Origin: JBQTIU01 sp052387815
Lineage (GTDB): Bacteria > Pseudomonadota > Alphaproteobacteria > CACIAM-22H2
Direction of reading: 5' to 3'
NCBI GenBank assembly: GCA_052387815.1
Contig: JBQTIU010000049.1
Coordinates: forward strand, 3,669-67,668
DNA length: 64,000 nucleotides
How positions within the stretch are numbered: position 1 is the stretch's first letter; each line of letters opens with the position of its first letter. A model generated the notes under the pieces. That model worked only from the letters and a program-made list of their open reading frames with translations. It did no database searches and was not told the DNA's origin. Below, piece after piece: positions 16,015 through 25,180 of this stretch. A program made the translations under genes and the position numbers.

Positions 16015-18283
16015 GGATCGCCGCCTTTGCTGGCGCCGGCTCGCTCGCGCGCGGCGTGGCCTCGCGGCCAGCGCCGAAGACCAGGCTGACACGCGCCCCG
16101 CCACCCGGCCGGTCGGCGAGCACCAATTCGCCGCCGTGATCTTCCATGATTTTCTTGACGATTGCCAGCCCGAGCCCGGTCCCCTTCGCGCGGGTGGTGA
16201 CGTAGGGCTCGGTCAGGCGCTCGCGGTCGCCCCCCGGCAGGCCCTTGCCATTGTCCTCGACCGTGATCGCCACGCGTTCATGCTCGTCGATGAGGCACAC
16301 GGAAATGCGGCCGGGCGGCGGCTTGCCCTCGCTTGCCGCCAGGCGTCCGTCGATGGCGTCGAGCGCGTTCTGGATGAGGTTGGCGAGCGCCTGGCCGATC
16401 TGCCGGGAATCGACCGACCGGCGCACCGGCCGATCGGGTATCTCGGTTTCGAACTCGATCTCGGGTCGGGCCGTGCGCTGGAGGAAGACGGTGTGGCGGA
16501 TGAGCTCGACCAGGTCCTCCTCGCGCATGGTCGGGGCCGGCATGCGGGCGAAGGACGAGAACTCGTCGACCATGCGACCGATATCGGCCACCTGGCGGAC
16601 GATGGTTTCGACGCAGACCCGGAAGGTCTCGGGATCGCTCACGATCTCGGTGAGATACTTGCGCTTGAGCCGCTCGGCCGAAAGCTGGATCGGGGTCAGC
16701 GGATTCTTGATCTCATGGGCGATGCGGCGGGCGACGTCGGCCCACGCCGCCTTGCGCTGGGCGGCCTCGAGCTCGGTGATATCGTCGAAGGTGACGACGA
16801 AGCCGATGGTCCCGCCCTCGAACCGCTCGGCGGCGATGCGCACGACGAGCATCCGCCGTTTGCCGCCGCCCAGCACCGCGGTCTCGCCGTGGACGAAGCG
16901 CTCGGGCGCCACCCGCGCGGCATCAAGGAGCGCTGCCATCTCGGGCACGACGGCGCGAAAATCGTGGCCGATCCGGCGGTCGAGATCGACCGCGAGCAGC
17001 GTCGAGGCGGAGCGGTTGGGGAGGTTGATGCGGCCCTCGGCGTCGAGCCCGATGACGCCCGCCGAGACGCCGGACAACACCGCCTCGGTGAAGCGACGGC
17101 GGTCGTCGAGCTGGCGGTTGGCGCCCACCAGCTCGCGCCGCTGGGCCTCGATCTGGCTGGTCATGCGGTTGAACGCCCGCGACAGGGTGCCGAGCTCGTC
17201 ATCGGCCGGGTCCTCGTCGACGCGCGCCGCAAGGTCGCCCGCGCGGACCCGTTCGGCGGCGCCGATCAGCGCGCCGATCGGACGGGCCAGCCGGTTGGCG
17301 AGTCCGAGACCGACCCACACCGCTGCCATCAGCAGCAGAAGGGCGACCACCATGAACATCATGGCGAAGGTGATCTGCAGCCCCGAGCGCTTGCCCTCCA
17401 GACTCTCGTAAGCCGCGACGGCTTCGCGCGTGCGGTCGAAATGCGCCACCACGCGGGCCTCGACGAATCGCCCGACCAACAGGAAGAGGCTGTCGAAGCT
17501 TTCGAGAACCATGAGGGCGCGCACGCGGTCGCCGAGCGGCGCCGAGGTATGGTCGGCGTCCGGATTCAACAGCACGAGATTGCCGGCCCGCGCCCGCTCG
17601 ATCGCCCAGCTCGGCACGACTTCGAATTCGAGCGACAAGGTGAGCCCGGTGCGAGCCAAAACGCGCCCGCGCTCGTCGAAGACCACGACCTCGGGCAGCG
17701 AACGGAGCGCCGCCTGGGTGCTCACGAACTGGTTGAAGCGCCGCGGGTTGGCGAGCAGCGCCGGTCCCTCGCGGTTGAGGTCGGTGGCCATCGCCAGGAT
17801 GTCGGCGCGGATCGTGTTGCGGTGCTCCTCGAGATAGGCCTCGGCCACTGCCAAGGATTCGCTGAGCGCCACGCGCACGCGTTCGCTGAACCAGGCCTCA
17901 ACGCCCAAATTGAAGAACAACCCCGAGAAGATCGCCACCACGATCGCCGGTGCCGCAGCAAGCGCGCTGAACAGGACCACCAGGCGAACGTGCAGCTTCG
18001 AGCCGGCGGACCCGCGCCGGCGCTCGACCCACAACTGCACGATGCGCCGCGCGACCACCGCGCCCAAGAGCAGCAGCAGCACCAGATCGAGGTTGAGAAG
18101 GAGAAGGACAGTTCGCGGATTGGGGGCGAGTTCCTCGCCCGTGAGTGCCCCGTAAGTGGCGAAACCCGAGGCGACCGCGGCGGCGGCCAGTCCGAAAGCG
18201 AGCTTGCGCGACAGCCCGACTCGGGTCACCCAATTGCGCAACCGCTCGACGCCGCTCGAACCGGCCGCCGGCGCCTCGCTCAT
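16004..18283 (-). CDS. ntrY: Nitrogen/redox sensor histidine kinase NtrY
   Basis: 759 residues, membrane bound. Several hydrophobic helices occupy the first 110 residues or so, a periplasmic sensor stretch follows, then another membrane segment near residue 310, HAMP, PAS, HisKA (phospho-acceptor His523 in RRIAHEIKNPLTPIQLS) and HATPase_c (N box NLIQNALDAID, G1 VEDNGKGLPGG, G2 GTGLGLAIVKKI). Partner of NtrX, encoded next with a short overlap. The pair is linked to nitrogen metabolism, redox and envelope control in alphaproteobacteria. Confidence 0.95.
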   Translation of the reverse strand: MSEAPAAGSSGVERLRNWVTRVGLSRKLAFGLAAAAVASGFATYGALTGEELAPNPRTVLLLLNLDLVLLLLLGAVVARRIVQLWVERRRGSAGSKLHVRLVVLFSALAAAPAIVVAIFSGLFFNLGVEAWFSERVRVALSESLAVAEAYLEEHRNTIRADILAMATDLNREGPALLANPRRFNQFVSTQAALRSLPEVVVFDERGRVLARTGLTLSLEFEVVPSWAIERARAGNLVLLNPDADHTSAPLGDRVRALMVLESFDSLFLLVGRFVEARVVAHFDRTREAVAAYESLEGKRSGLQITFAMMFMVVALLLLMAAVWVGLGLANRLARPIGALIGAAERVRAGDLAARVDEDPADDELGTLSRAFNRMTSQIEAQRRELVGANRQLDDRRRFTEAVLSGVSAGVIGLDAEGRINLPNRSASTLLAVDLDRRIGHDFRAVVPEMAALLDAARVAPERFVHGETAVLGGGKRRMLVVRIAAERFEGGTIGFVVTFDDITELEAAQRKAAWADVARRIAHEIKNPLTPIQLSAERLKRKYLTEIVSDPETFRVCVETIVRQVADIGRMVDEFSSFARMPAPTMREEDLVELIRHTVFLQRTARPEIEFETEIPDRPVRRSVDSRQIGQALANLIQNALDAIDGRLAASEGKPPPGRISVCLIDEHERVAITVEDNGKGLPGGDRERLTEPYVTTRAKGTGLGLAIVKKIMEDHGGELVLADRPGGGARVSLVFGAGREATPRASEPAPAKAAIHGL

Positions 18284-18353
18284 CCGCGAAGCCTCCGCCG
18301 CCGGTCAAGCGCGACCGGCGCCGCGAAGGTTTGGGCGCCCCGGGGGCCGGCGA

Positions 18354-19787
<1,434 letters not shown>

Positions 19788-19794
19788 GTTCGCC

Positions 19795-20907
19795 CTATTC
19801 CATTTGCATCTCGCCCGCGATGGGCAGCATGACGCGAAACACGGTTCGCCGCGGCTGGCTGTCGAACTCGATGACCCCGCCGTGATCGCCGATCAGCTTG
19901 GCGACCAGCGCCAGGCCGAGGCCGGTGCCGCCCGCCTTGGTGGTGACGAAGGGATCGAACAGATGCGGCCGGATGTCCTCGGGAACGCCCTCGCCGTTGT
20001 CCTGGACGCTGACCACGAGCGGCAGCAGCAGCCGGCGCTCGCCGCCCGGCACCGCCAATCTCAATCCGTGCTGATAGGCGGTGGCGAGCGCGATCTCGCC
20101 GCCGGCTTGCGGCACCGCCTCGGCGGCGTTCTTGACGAGGTTGAGAAACACCTGCACGAGCTGGTCGCGGTTGCCGAGCACCGGCGGCAGCGAGGGGTCG
20201 TAACTCTCGGCGAATCGAACTTGGCGTGCGAACCCGGCCTGCGCCACTTTGCGGACGTGCTCGAGCACGCGATGGATGTTGACCGGCCCACGTGCCAGCG
20301 GCTGGCCTTCCGAGAATATCTCCATCCGGTCGACGAGCACGCAGATGCGGTCGGCCTCGTCGCAAATCAAGCGGGTGAGCTCGCGATCCCGGGCCGCGGC
20401 CGACTGTTCGAGGAGCTGGGCGGCGCCGCGGATGCCGGAGAGCGGGTTCTTGACCTCGTGCGCCAGCATCGCCGCCATCGCCGTGAGCGAACGCGCGGCG
20501 CTGCGGTGGACGAGCTGACGGCCGATCTTGCGCGCGATCGATCGCTCATGGATCGACACCACGACGGTCTCGCCGGTCTCGGCCAAGGGCGCCGCCTGGA
20601 GCATGACGAAACGCGGGCCGACGCGCGGCGTATCCAGCGTCACGCCGTCCTCGGACACGGTGGTGCCCGATTGGCGGACCTGCCGGAGGACGGCGAAGAG
20701 CGGGCTGTCGGGCGGCAGGAACTCGGCCAGCTTCTTGCCGCAGAGATGGGCGGCGCCGGCGTCGAAAAACTGTTCGGCGGCCGGGTTGACCTGCTCGATC
20801 ACATTCCCCGGGCCGACCACAAGCACCGCGTCGGGCAGCGCGCCGAGGACCGCGGCGGGCTCGATCGGCGCCCGCGGCAGGGCCAGCTTGCCTGCAGCCC
20901 GCGCCAT
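19795..20907 (-). CDS. ntrB: Nitrogen regulation sensor kinase NtrB (NR-II)
   Basis: 370 residues, cytosolic. PAS domain (LGALPDAVLVVGPGNVIEQVNPAAEQFF), HisKA with the His in AAMLAHEVKNPLSGIRGAAQ, and HATPase_c with NLVKNAAEAV, VQDNGEGVPED and GTGLGLALVAKLIGDHGG. It phosphorylates or dephosphorylates NtrC according to the PII state. The ATG shares a base with the dusB stop (TGATG at 20905-20909), so dusB and ntrB are coupled; the upstream open frame lies inside dusB. Confidence 0.96.
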   Translation of the reverse strand: MARAAGKLALPRAPIEPAAVLGALPDAVLVVGPGNVIEQVNPAAEQFFDAGAAHLCGKKLAEFLPPDSPLFAVLRQVRQSGTTVSEDGVTLDTPRVGPRFVMLQAAPLAETGETVVVSIHERSIARKIGRQLVHRSAARSLTAMAAMLAHEVKNPLSGIRGAAQLLEQSAAARDRELTRLICDEADRICVLVDRMEIFSEGQPLARGPVNIHRVLEHVRKVAQAGFARQVRFAESYDPSLPPVLGNRDQLVQVFLNLVKNAAEAVPQAGGEIALATAYQHGLRLAVPGGERRLLLPLVVSVQDNGEGVPEDIRPHLFDPFVTTKAGGTGLGLALVAKLIGDHGGVIEFDSQPRRTVFRVMLPIAGEMQME

Positions 20908-21908
20908 CACGCGGCGGCCCGCAGCTCGGCCGGCCGCTCGGCCGCCGCCTGGAAGGCCGCGCACACGGCCTCGCGCACGTCTTCAGGATCGGCCAGGGTC
21001 ATCACCCGGGCCCGGAATTCGGCTGCGCCGGGGAAGCCCTTGGCGTACCAGCCGAGATGCTTGCGCGCCATCTTGGCGCCGGTATTGGTCCCATAATGGG
21101 ACAGGATGGCGTCGTAATGCTCGAGCACGATCTCCATCCGGCGCGCCAGCGGCGGATCGGGGAGGGGCTCGCCGGCCTTAAACACGTGCATGGCCTGGGC
21201 GATGAACCACGGCCTGCCGCAGGCGCCGCGACCGATCATCACCGCGTCCGCCCCCGACCGCGCGAAGGCCGTGCGCACGCCGTCGGCAGTCACGATGTCG
21301 CCGTTGCAGACCACCGGGATCGACACCTCATCCTTGACCTGGCGGATGAACGCCCAGTCGGCCTTGCCGTCATAGAACTGGCAGCGCGTGCGCCCATGGA
21401 TCGACAGCATCTTGATGCCGCACTCCTCGGCAATCCGGGCCAGCCGCGGCGCGTTGCGCGAGGCGTCGTCCCAGCCGGTACGCATCTTGAGGGTCACCGG
21501 CAGCCGGACCGCGTTCACCGTCGCCTCGAGGATCTTCGCGGCCTTGACCTCGTCGCGCATCAACGCCGAGCCGGCATGCCCGCCGACCACTTTCTTGACC
21601 GGGCAGCCGAAATTGATGTCGATGATCGCCGCGCCGCGGTCCTCGTTGAGCTTGGCCGCCTCGGCCATCACCTCGGGCTCGCAGCCGGCGAGCTGGACGG
21701 CCATCGGGAACTCCTCCGGCGTGTTGGCGGCCATCAGCAGCGATCGCCTGGTCTCGCGGACCATCGCTTGGCTGGCGATCATCTCCGACACCACCAGCCC
21801 GGCGCCCCAGCTTTTGACCAGGCGCCGAAACGGCAGGTCGGTAATCCCCGACATCGGCGCCAGGATCACCGGGGCCGACAGCTCGACCGAACCGATTTTG
21901 ATGCCCAT
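20907..21908 (-). CDS. dusB: tRNA-dihydrouridine synthase, DusB/NifR3 family
   Basis: 333 residues, FMN-dependent TIM barrel. Motifs: LSAPVILAPMSGITDLPFRRL, INFGCPVKKVV with the catalytic Cys, KMRTGWDD, IHGRTRCQFYDG, VVCNGDI and MIGRGACGRPWF. It reduces uridines in the tRNA D-loop. The gene, historically nifR3, heads the dusB-ntrBC-ntrYX operon, the classic alphaproteobacterial order. A convincing promoter lies just upstream. The usual upstream partner, ispDF, is not here (see the ispF remnant at 23904). Confidence 0.96.
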   Translation of the reverse strand: MGIKIGSVELSAPVILAPMSGITDLPFRRLVKSWGAGLVVSEMIASQAMVRETRRSLLMAANTPEEFPMAVQLAGCEPEVMAEAAKLNEDRGAAIIDINFGCPVKKVVGGHAGSALMRDEVKAAKILEATVNAVRLPVTLKMRTGWDDASRNAPRLARIAEECGIKMLSIHGRTRCQFYDGKADWAFIRQVKDEVSIPVVCNGDIVTADGVRTAFARSGADAVMIGRGACGRPWFIAQAMHVFKAGEPLPDPPLARRMEIVLEHYDAILSHYGTNTGAKMARKHLGWYAKGFPGAAEFRARVMTLADPEDVREAVCAAFQAAAERPAELRAAA

Positions 21909-21945
21909 TAAATAGGCGGTCCCGCTTATTGATTAATGATTGGGC

Positions 21946-21975
21946 ATATTACCCCGGACTGCGATCCTCTGGCAA
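21946..21975 (-). promoter_or_regulatory. Probable sigma-70 promoter of the dusB-ntr operon
   Basis: Minus-strand -35 TTGCCA (21975-21970), 18-base spacer, -10 TAATAT (21951-21946). Each hexamer matches consensus at five or four positions. The predicted start is close to 21939, about 30 bases before the dusB ATG. It falls in the 80-base gap after the CcsA-like gene, in an AT-rich stretch that stands out from the GC-rich surroundings. Confidence 0.6.
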
Positions 21976-21988
21976 CATACAAGCCGGT

Positions 21989-22795
21989 TCATCCGATCAG
22001 CACGTCGGTGACGAATTTTACGCCGGGATAGGCGAGAGTCAGCAGCAGATAGGCGAGCAGGACATAGCGGGCGCCGCGCCGGCCGCCGAGCCCGCTGCGG
22101 TAGTGGAACCACAGCAGGGCGGCGATCATCGCGAAGGCCAGCAGCGAGAGCACGGTCTTGTGGTCGAGCCGCAGCAGCGAGCGGTGTTCGAGCCAGCCGA
22201 TCGACATGCCGGTGGCCAGCGCCGCGGCGAGGACCGCCCAACTCGCCAACAGCAATTTCGCCTGCAAGGCCTCGCCGTCGGCAACCGACGGCAACTGCCG
22301 GGTAAAGGCGTTCGGCCGCTTGCTCCTGAGCGCGCGCTCCTGGAGGAATACGCCGGTCCCGGCCACCGCGGCCAGCGTGAGCAGGCCGTAGGCGACGACG
22401 GCCACGAGGATGTGGGCCTGCAGCCACGACGCCGGCGCGGCTCCGAGGGGCCGCTCGGGCGCATGGTGCCAAATCGTCGCCAACATGCCGAGCAGGAACA
22501 GATAGCCGAGCAACAACGGCGCCAAGCGCCAAGCATGGCGGTCGGTCGCGGCGAGGACGGCGAACAGGATCATGCTGACGGCAATCGACAGCCACAGCGC
22601 GGCGGCGAGCCCGGTGCGCCATGCTTCGGCGAGCTGGACGGCCACCCAGGCGCAGGGGCCGGCGGTGGCAACGACGATGAGCGCCCAGAACAGCCCGTCG
22701 CGGGCCTCGCTCCCGCCGCGGCGCGCCACCGGGATGAGCGCCGCCGGGATGAGCGCCGCCAACGCCGACAGGCTCAACAACAGCGAATTCGACAT
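21989..22795 (-). CDS. Cytochrome c biogenesis (CcsA/YpjD-type) membrane protein
   Basis: 268 residues with eight hydrophobic segments. The core IWHHAPERPLGAAPASWLQAHILVAV and LLRLDHKTVLSLLAFAMIAALLW carry the conserved His residues of the CcmC/CcsA heme-handling family, in the YpjD subgroup usually found next to ffh. Function of YpjD proteins is not settled; heme or cytochrome maturation is the family inference. It sits between the dusB promoter and the BrnT-like gene, on the minus strand, without a clear ribosome site. Confidence 0.8.
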   Translation of the reverse strand: MSNSLLLSLSALAALIPAALIPVARRGGSEARDGLFWALIVVATAGPCAWVAVQLAEAWRTGLAAALWLSIAVSMILFAVLAATDRHAWRLAPLLLGYLFLLGMLATIWHHAPERPLGAAPASWLQAHILVAVVAYGLLTLAAVAGTGVFLQERALRSKRPNAFTRQLPSVADGEALQAKLLLASWAVLAAALATGMSIGWLEHRSLLRLDHKTVLSLLAFAMIAALLWFHYRSGLGGRRGARYVLLAYLLLTLAYPGVKFVTDVLIG

Positions 22796-22828
22796 GCCGG
22801 GAATATAACCTGCCGGTTCGCCGCTGGC

Positions 22829-23461
22829 CTAGGCCTTCAGGGCCTCCAACACAGCCGCAGGCGCACGCTCGATCGCCATCAGGATCGCGCGCGCCGGCCC
22901 CTCGGGCACACGGCGTCCCTGCTCCCAGTTGCGGAGCGTGTGCGGGCTGATGCGGACGGCACGCGCGAAACGCGCCTGGCTCAACTTCGTTTTGGCTCGA
23001 ATCGCCGCGACGTCGGCGGGCCGAACGATCTTCGCCCGGCCGTCCTTGATGCGTTTGGCCACGTCCTCGAGAATGGGCCCTGCATCGGGATTGCGGGCGA
23101 GCTGCCGCGCAATATCGGCATCCGTCATCGCATCGACGCTCGTCCCGTCGACCGCGGCGAGCGCCTTGCGCGCCGCAGCCTCGGTGGGCCTAGCGATCGC
23201 TTCGAGGTAGTCATCGGTTTCCTTATGGTTGGCCTTGCGCAGGGAAATGATCCGGCGGCGGTCGCTGCCACATGTATAGGTGCGGTAGAAGACCCTGCCG
23301 TTGATCGTTCCCAGCGCGTCGATGCGGGACTCCCCGTGCTCGCGCCGATCGTCGATGGTCTCGACGGTGACGCTCTCGAACATGAACTCGGCCAACGCCA
23401 GCGGGATCCCGTGCTTGGCGATGATCCTCTCGTTCTTCGCCGCATCGAATTCGATGTTCAT
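22829..23461 (-). CDS. BrnT-like toxin fused to an HTH antitoxin-like domain
   Basis: 210 residues in one unbroken frame. Residues 1-90 match the BrnT/DUF497 RelE-like toxin (MNIEFDAAKNERIIAKHGI, DDRREHGESRIDALG, RVFYRTYTC, RRRIISLRKANHKETDDYLE). Residues 112-210 match the antitoxin-type HTH protein normally encoded by a separate gene (MTDADIARQLARNPDAGP, then an XRE helix-turn-helix with LSQARFARAVRISPHTLRNW and the EQGRRVPEGPARAILMAIE segment). A Met codon at 23128 sits where a free antitoxin would start. Either a genuine fusion or a former gene pair joined by stop loss. The antitoxin domain probably represses its own promoter through the palindrome upstream. Confidence 0.85.
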   Translation of the reverse strand: MNIEFDAAKNERIIAKHGIPLALAEFMFESVTVETIDDRREHGESRIDALGTINGRVFYRTYTCGSDRRRIISLRKANHKETDDYLEAIARPTEAAARKALAAVDGTSVDAMTDADIARQLARNPDAGPILEDVAKRIKDGRAKIVRPADVAAIRAKTKLSQARFARAVRISPHTLRNWEQGRRVPEGPARAILMAIERAPAAVLEALKA

Positions 23462-23465
23462 CCCC

Positions 23466-23501
23466 TATGTACGCCATTGGCTTACCTAGGTCAATGGCGT
23501 A
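23466..23501 (-). promoter_or_regulatory. Promoter and palindromic operator of the BrnT-HTH gene
   Basis: A perfect 10-base inverted repeat, TACGCCATTG (23470-23479) and CAATGGCGTA (23492-23501), has a 12-base spacer containing ACCTAGGT, itself a palindrome. A minus-strand promoter overlaps it: -35 TTGACC (23494-23489), 17-base spacer, -10 TACATA (23471-23466). The ATG at 23461 lies only four bases past the -10, so the mRNA may be nearly leaderless. Operator over promoter is the usual arrangement for autoregulated toxin-antitoxin genes. Confidence 0.65.
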
Positions 23502-23548
23502 GATCGCGGTCTCGGGGCCCGCGCCGAGGCGGGCCTAGCGAGCTTGCC

Positions 23549-23836
23549 CTACACCCCCTCGATGGCCACTATGTCCATGCGCGCCGCCCCCGCCCGGGCG
23601 CGGCGGGCGGCCGTATACTCGACCGAGGTGTAGAAATTCCTTGCCTGGTCGAGGGACGGGAATTCGAAGATCACCAATCGGGCGGGCTTCCAGTCGCCTT
23701 CGAGGACCGCCGTCGTCCCGCCGCGCGCCAGATAGCGGCCGCCGTACTTGGCGACCGCCGCCTGGGCGAGGGGTTTGTAGGCCTCGTATTTGGCCGCGTC
23801 GGTGACTTCGACCTCGACCACCACATAGGCCGCCAT
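23549..23836 (-). CDS. DUF1330 family protein
   Basis: 95 residues, a complete DUF1330 (dimeric alpha-beta barrel) protein: AAYVVVEVEVTDAAKYEAYK, KYGGRYLARGGTTAVLEGDW, ARLVIFEFPSLDQARNFYTS. Function unknown; the fold resembles small monooxygenases and EthD-like proteins. A GAGGGA site six bases before the ATG fixes the start. It stands where the 5' part of ispDF would be expected relative to pgpA, which suggests it arrived with a rearrangement. Confidence 0.88.
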   Translation of the reverse strand: MAAYVVVEVEVTDAAKYEAYKPLAQAAVAKYGGRYLARGGTTAVLEGDWKPARLVIFEFPSLDQARNFYTSVEYTAARRARAGAARMDIVAIEGV

Positions 23837-23903
23837 TTTTTGTCCCTCGGTTCCGGTTTGCCTGCTAACGTGCCGAAGATTAGCGGCTGGCCCGGGTAGG
23901 TCA

Positions 23904-24158
23904 ATGATGGGATGGGTTGCGCTCGCGGTGGCGGCCGGGCGCGGCGGGCGGGTCGCGCTTGCCGACTTGACGATGGTCTGCGAGCGGCTGCGGAACGGCC
24001 CCGACCGCGCGGCGATGGTCGCCCGCCTCGCGGAAATGCTGCGCCTCGAGCCGGAGCGCTGCTCGGTCAAGGCGACGACGACCGGCGGCCTCGGCTTCGC
24101 CGGCCGCGCCGCGGGCGTCGCCGCGCCGGCGGTCGCCACGTTGCGCCTTCCCGCATGA
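23904..24158 (+). pseudogene. ispF: Truncated ispF remnant (C-terminal part of MEP cyclodiphosphate synthase)
   Basis: The 84-codon frame matches only the last third of IspF: GGRVALADLTMVCERLRNGP followed by DRAAMVARLAEMLRLE and SVKATTTGGLGFAGRAAGV. Intact IspF is about 157 residues and, in alphaproteobacteria, is usually fused behind IspD. Everything upstream (IspD, the zinc site and most of IspF) is absent and the space is taken by a DUF1330 gene on the other strand. The conserved Glu of the usual TTTE-LGF motif is Gly here, consistent with decay. Its TGA overlaps the pgpA ATG (ATGA), the ancestral coupling. It cannot make an active enzyme alone. Confidence 0.8.
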
Positions 24159-24685
24159 GGCTCAAGCTCGTCCCCGGGGCGCTGCCGGCCGGGATATCAT
24201 TCTGGCATCCGGCGAGCCTGATCGCGACCTGGTTCGGGACCGGCTTCGCGCCGCTTGGCGCGGGCAGTTGGGGCTCGCTCGCGGCGCTGCCCGCCGCCTG
24301 GATCGTCGATCGCGCCTTGGGCGCGCCAGGCCTCGCCGCCGCTGCCGGCGTGGCGGCGCTCGCCGGCTGGTGGGCGGCGGAGGTCGTCGACGTCCGCGCG
24401 CGCGAGCGCGATCCCGGCCTGATCGTCATCGACGAAGTTGCCGGCATGTTCCTGACGCTGGTCTTCGCGCCGCCCACCTGGTGGGGTTACGCCAGCGCCT
24501 TCGTCCTGTTCCGCATCGCCGACATCCTCAAGCCCTTCCCCGCCAACTGGTGCGAGGCCAACGTCGAAGGCGGGCTCGGCGTGATGCTCGACGATCTCGT
24601 CGCCGCGCTCTACGCCGGGGCGGGGACGTGGTTCGCTTCTGAATTCATCCTGCGCCAGTATGTCGTCCCCCTCCTTCCGTTCTAA
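24155..24685 (+). CDS. pgpA: Phosphatidylglycerophosphatase A
   Basis: 176 residues with three to four membrane segments. Family motifs: TWFGTGFAPLGAGSWGSLAALP, LIVIDEVAGMFLTLVF, FVLFRIADILKPFPANWCE and GLGVMLDDLVAALYAG. It removes the phosphate from phosphatidylglycerophosphate to give phosphatidylglycerol at the inner membrane. The ATG overlaps the stop of the ispF remnant, so translation may still depend on reading that fragment. The 3' end overlaps cinA by 26 bases. Confidence 0.93.
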   Translation: MRLKLVPGALPAGISFWHPASLIATWFGTGFAPLGAGSWGSLAALPAAWIVDRALGAPGLAAAAGVAALAGWWAAEVVDVRARERDPGLIVIDEVAGMFLTLVFAPPTWWGYASAFVLFRIADILKPFPANWCEANVEGGLGVMLDDLVAALYAGAGTWFASEFILRQYVVPLLPF

Positions 24686-25151
24686 GGCCGAGGCCGTGCT
24701 CGACGCCTGCCGGCGCCGCGGCCTCAAGCTCGCCACCGCCGAGTCTTGCACCGGCGGGCTGATCGCCGCCGCGCTGACCGAGATCGCCGGCGCCTCCGAC
24801 GTTGTCGAGCGCGGCTTCGTCACCTATTCGAACGCCGCCAAGACCGAGATGCTCGGCGTCGGCGCCGATCTCATCGCCCGCTGCGGAGCGGTGAGCGAGG
24901 AGGTCGCCCGCGCCATGGCCGAAGGGGCGCTGGCGCGCGCGCCCGCCGACCTCGCGGTCTCGGCCACCGGCATCGCCGGGCCAAGCGGCGCCACCCCCGA
25001 GAAGCCGGTCGGCCTCGTCCACCTCGCCTGGGCGCGCCGTGGCAGGCCGCCCGTCCACTGCGCCCGCGTGTTCGCGGGCGACCGGGCGGCGGTGCGCACG
25101 GCCTCCGTCGACCTGGCGCTTGACATGGTGAGCGCGCGAGTCGACGATTGA
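24660..25151 (+). CDS. pncC: Nicotinamide-nucleotide amidohydrolase (CinA C-terminal family, PncC)
   Basis: 163 residues, the stand-alone CinA C-terminal domain: KLATAESCTGGLIAAALTEI with the catalytic Ser, GFVTYSNAAKTEMLGV, AVSEEVARAMAEGAL and SATGIAGPSGATPEKPVGLV. It deamidates NMN to NaMN in the pyridine-nucleotide cycle. Translational overlap with pgpA indicates one transcript. No N-terminal CinA domain is present. Confidence 0.93.
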   Translation: MSSPSFRSKAEAVLDACRRRGLKLATAESCTGGLIAAALTEIAGASDVVERGFVTYSNAAKTEMLGVGADLIARCGAVSEEVARAMAEGALARAPADLAVSATGIAGPSGATPEKPVGLVHLAWARRGRPPVHCARVFAGDRAAVRTASVDLALDMVSARVDD

Positions 25152-25180
25152 GCCGCGGTTTCGCGCAGGGAGAGCCAACC

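Noticed and set aside
22829..23461. BrnT and antitoxin as two separate genes
   Set aside because: There is no stop between the parts and the frame is unchanged, so a single CDS is reported, with the internal ATG at 23128 noted.
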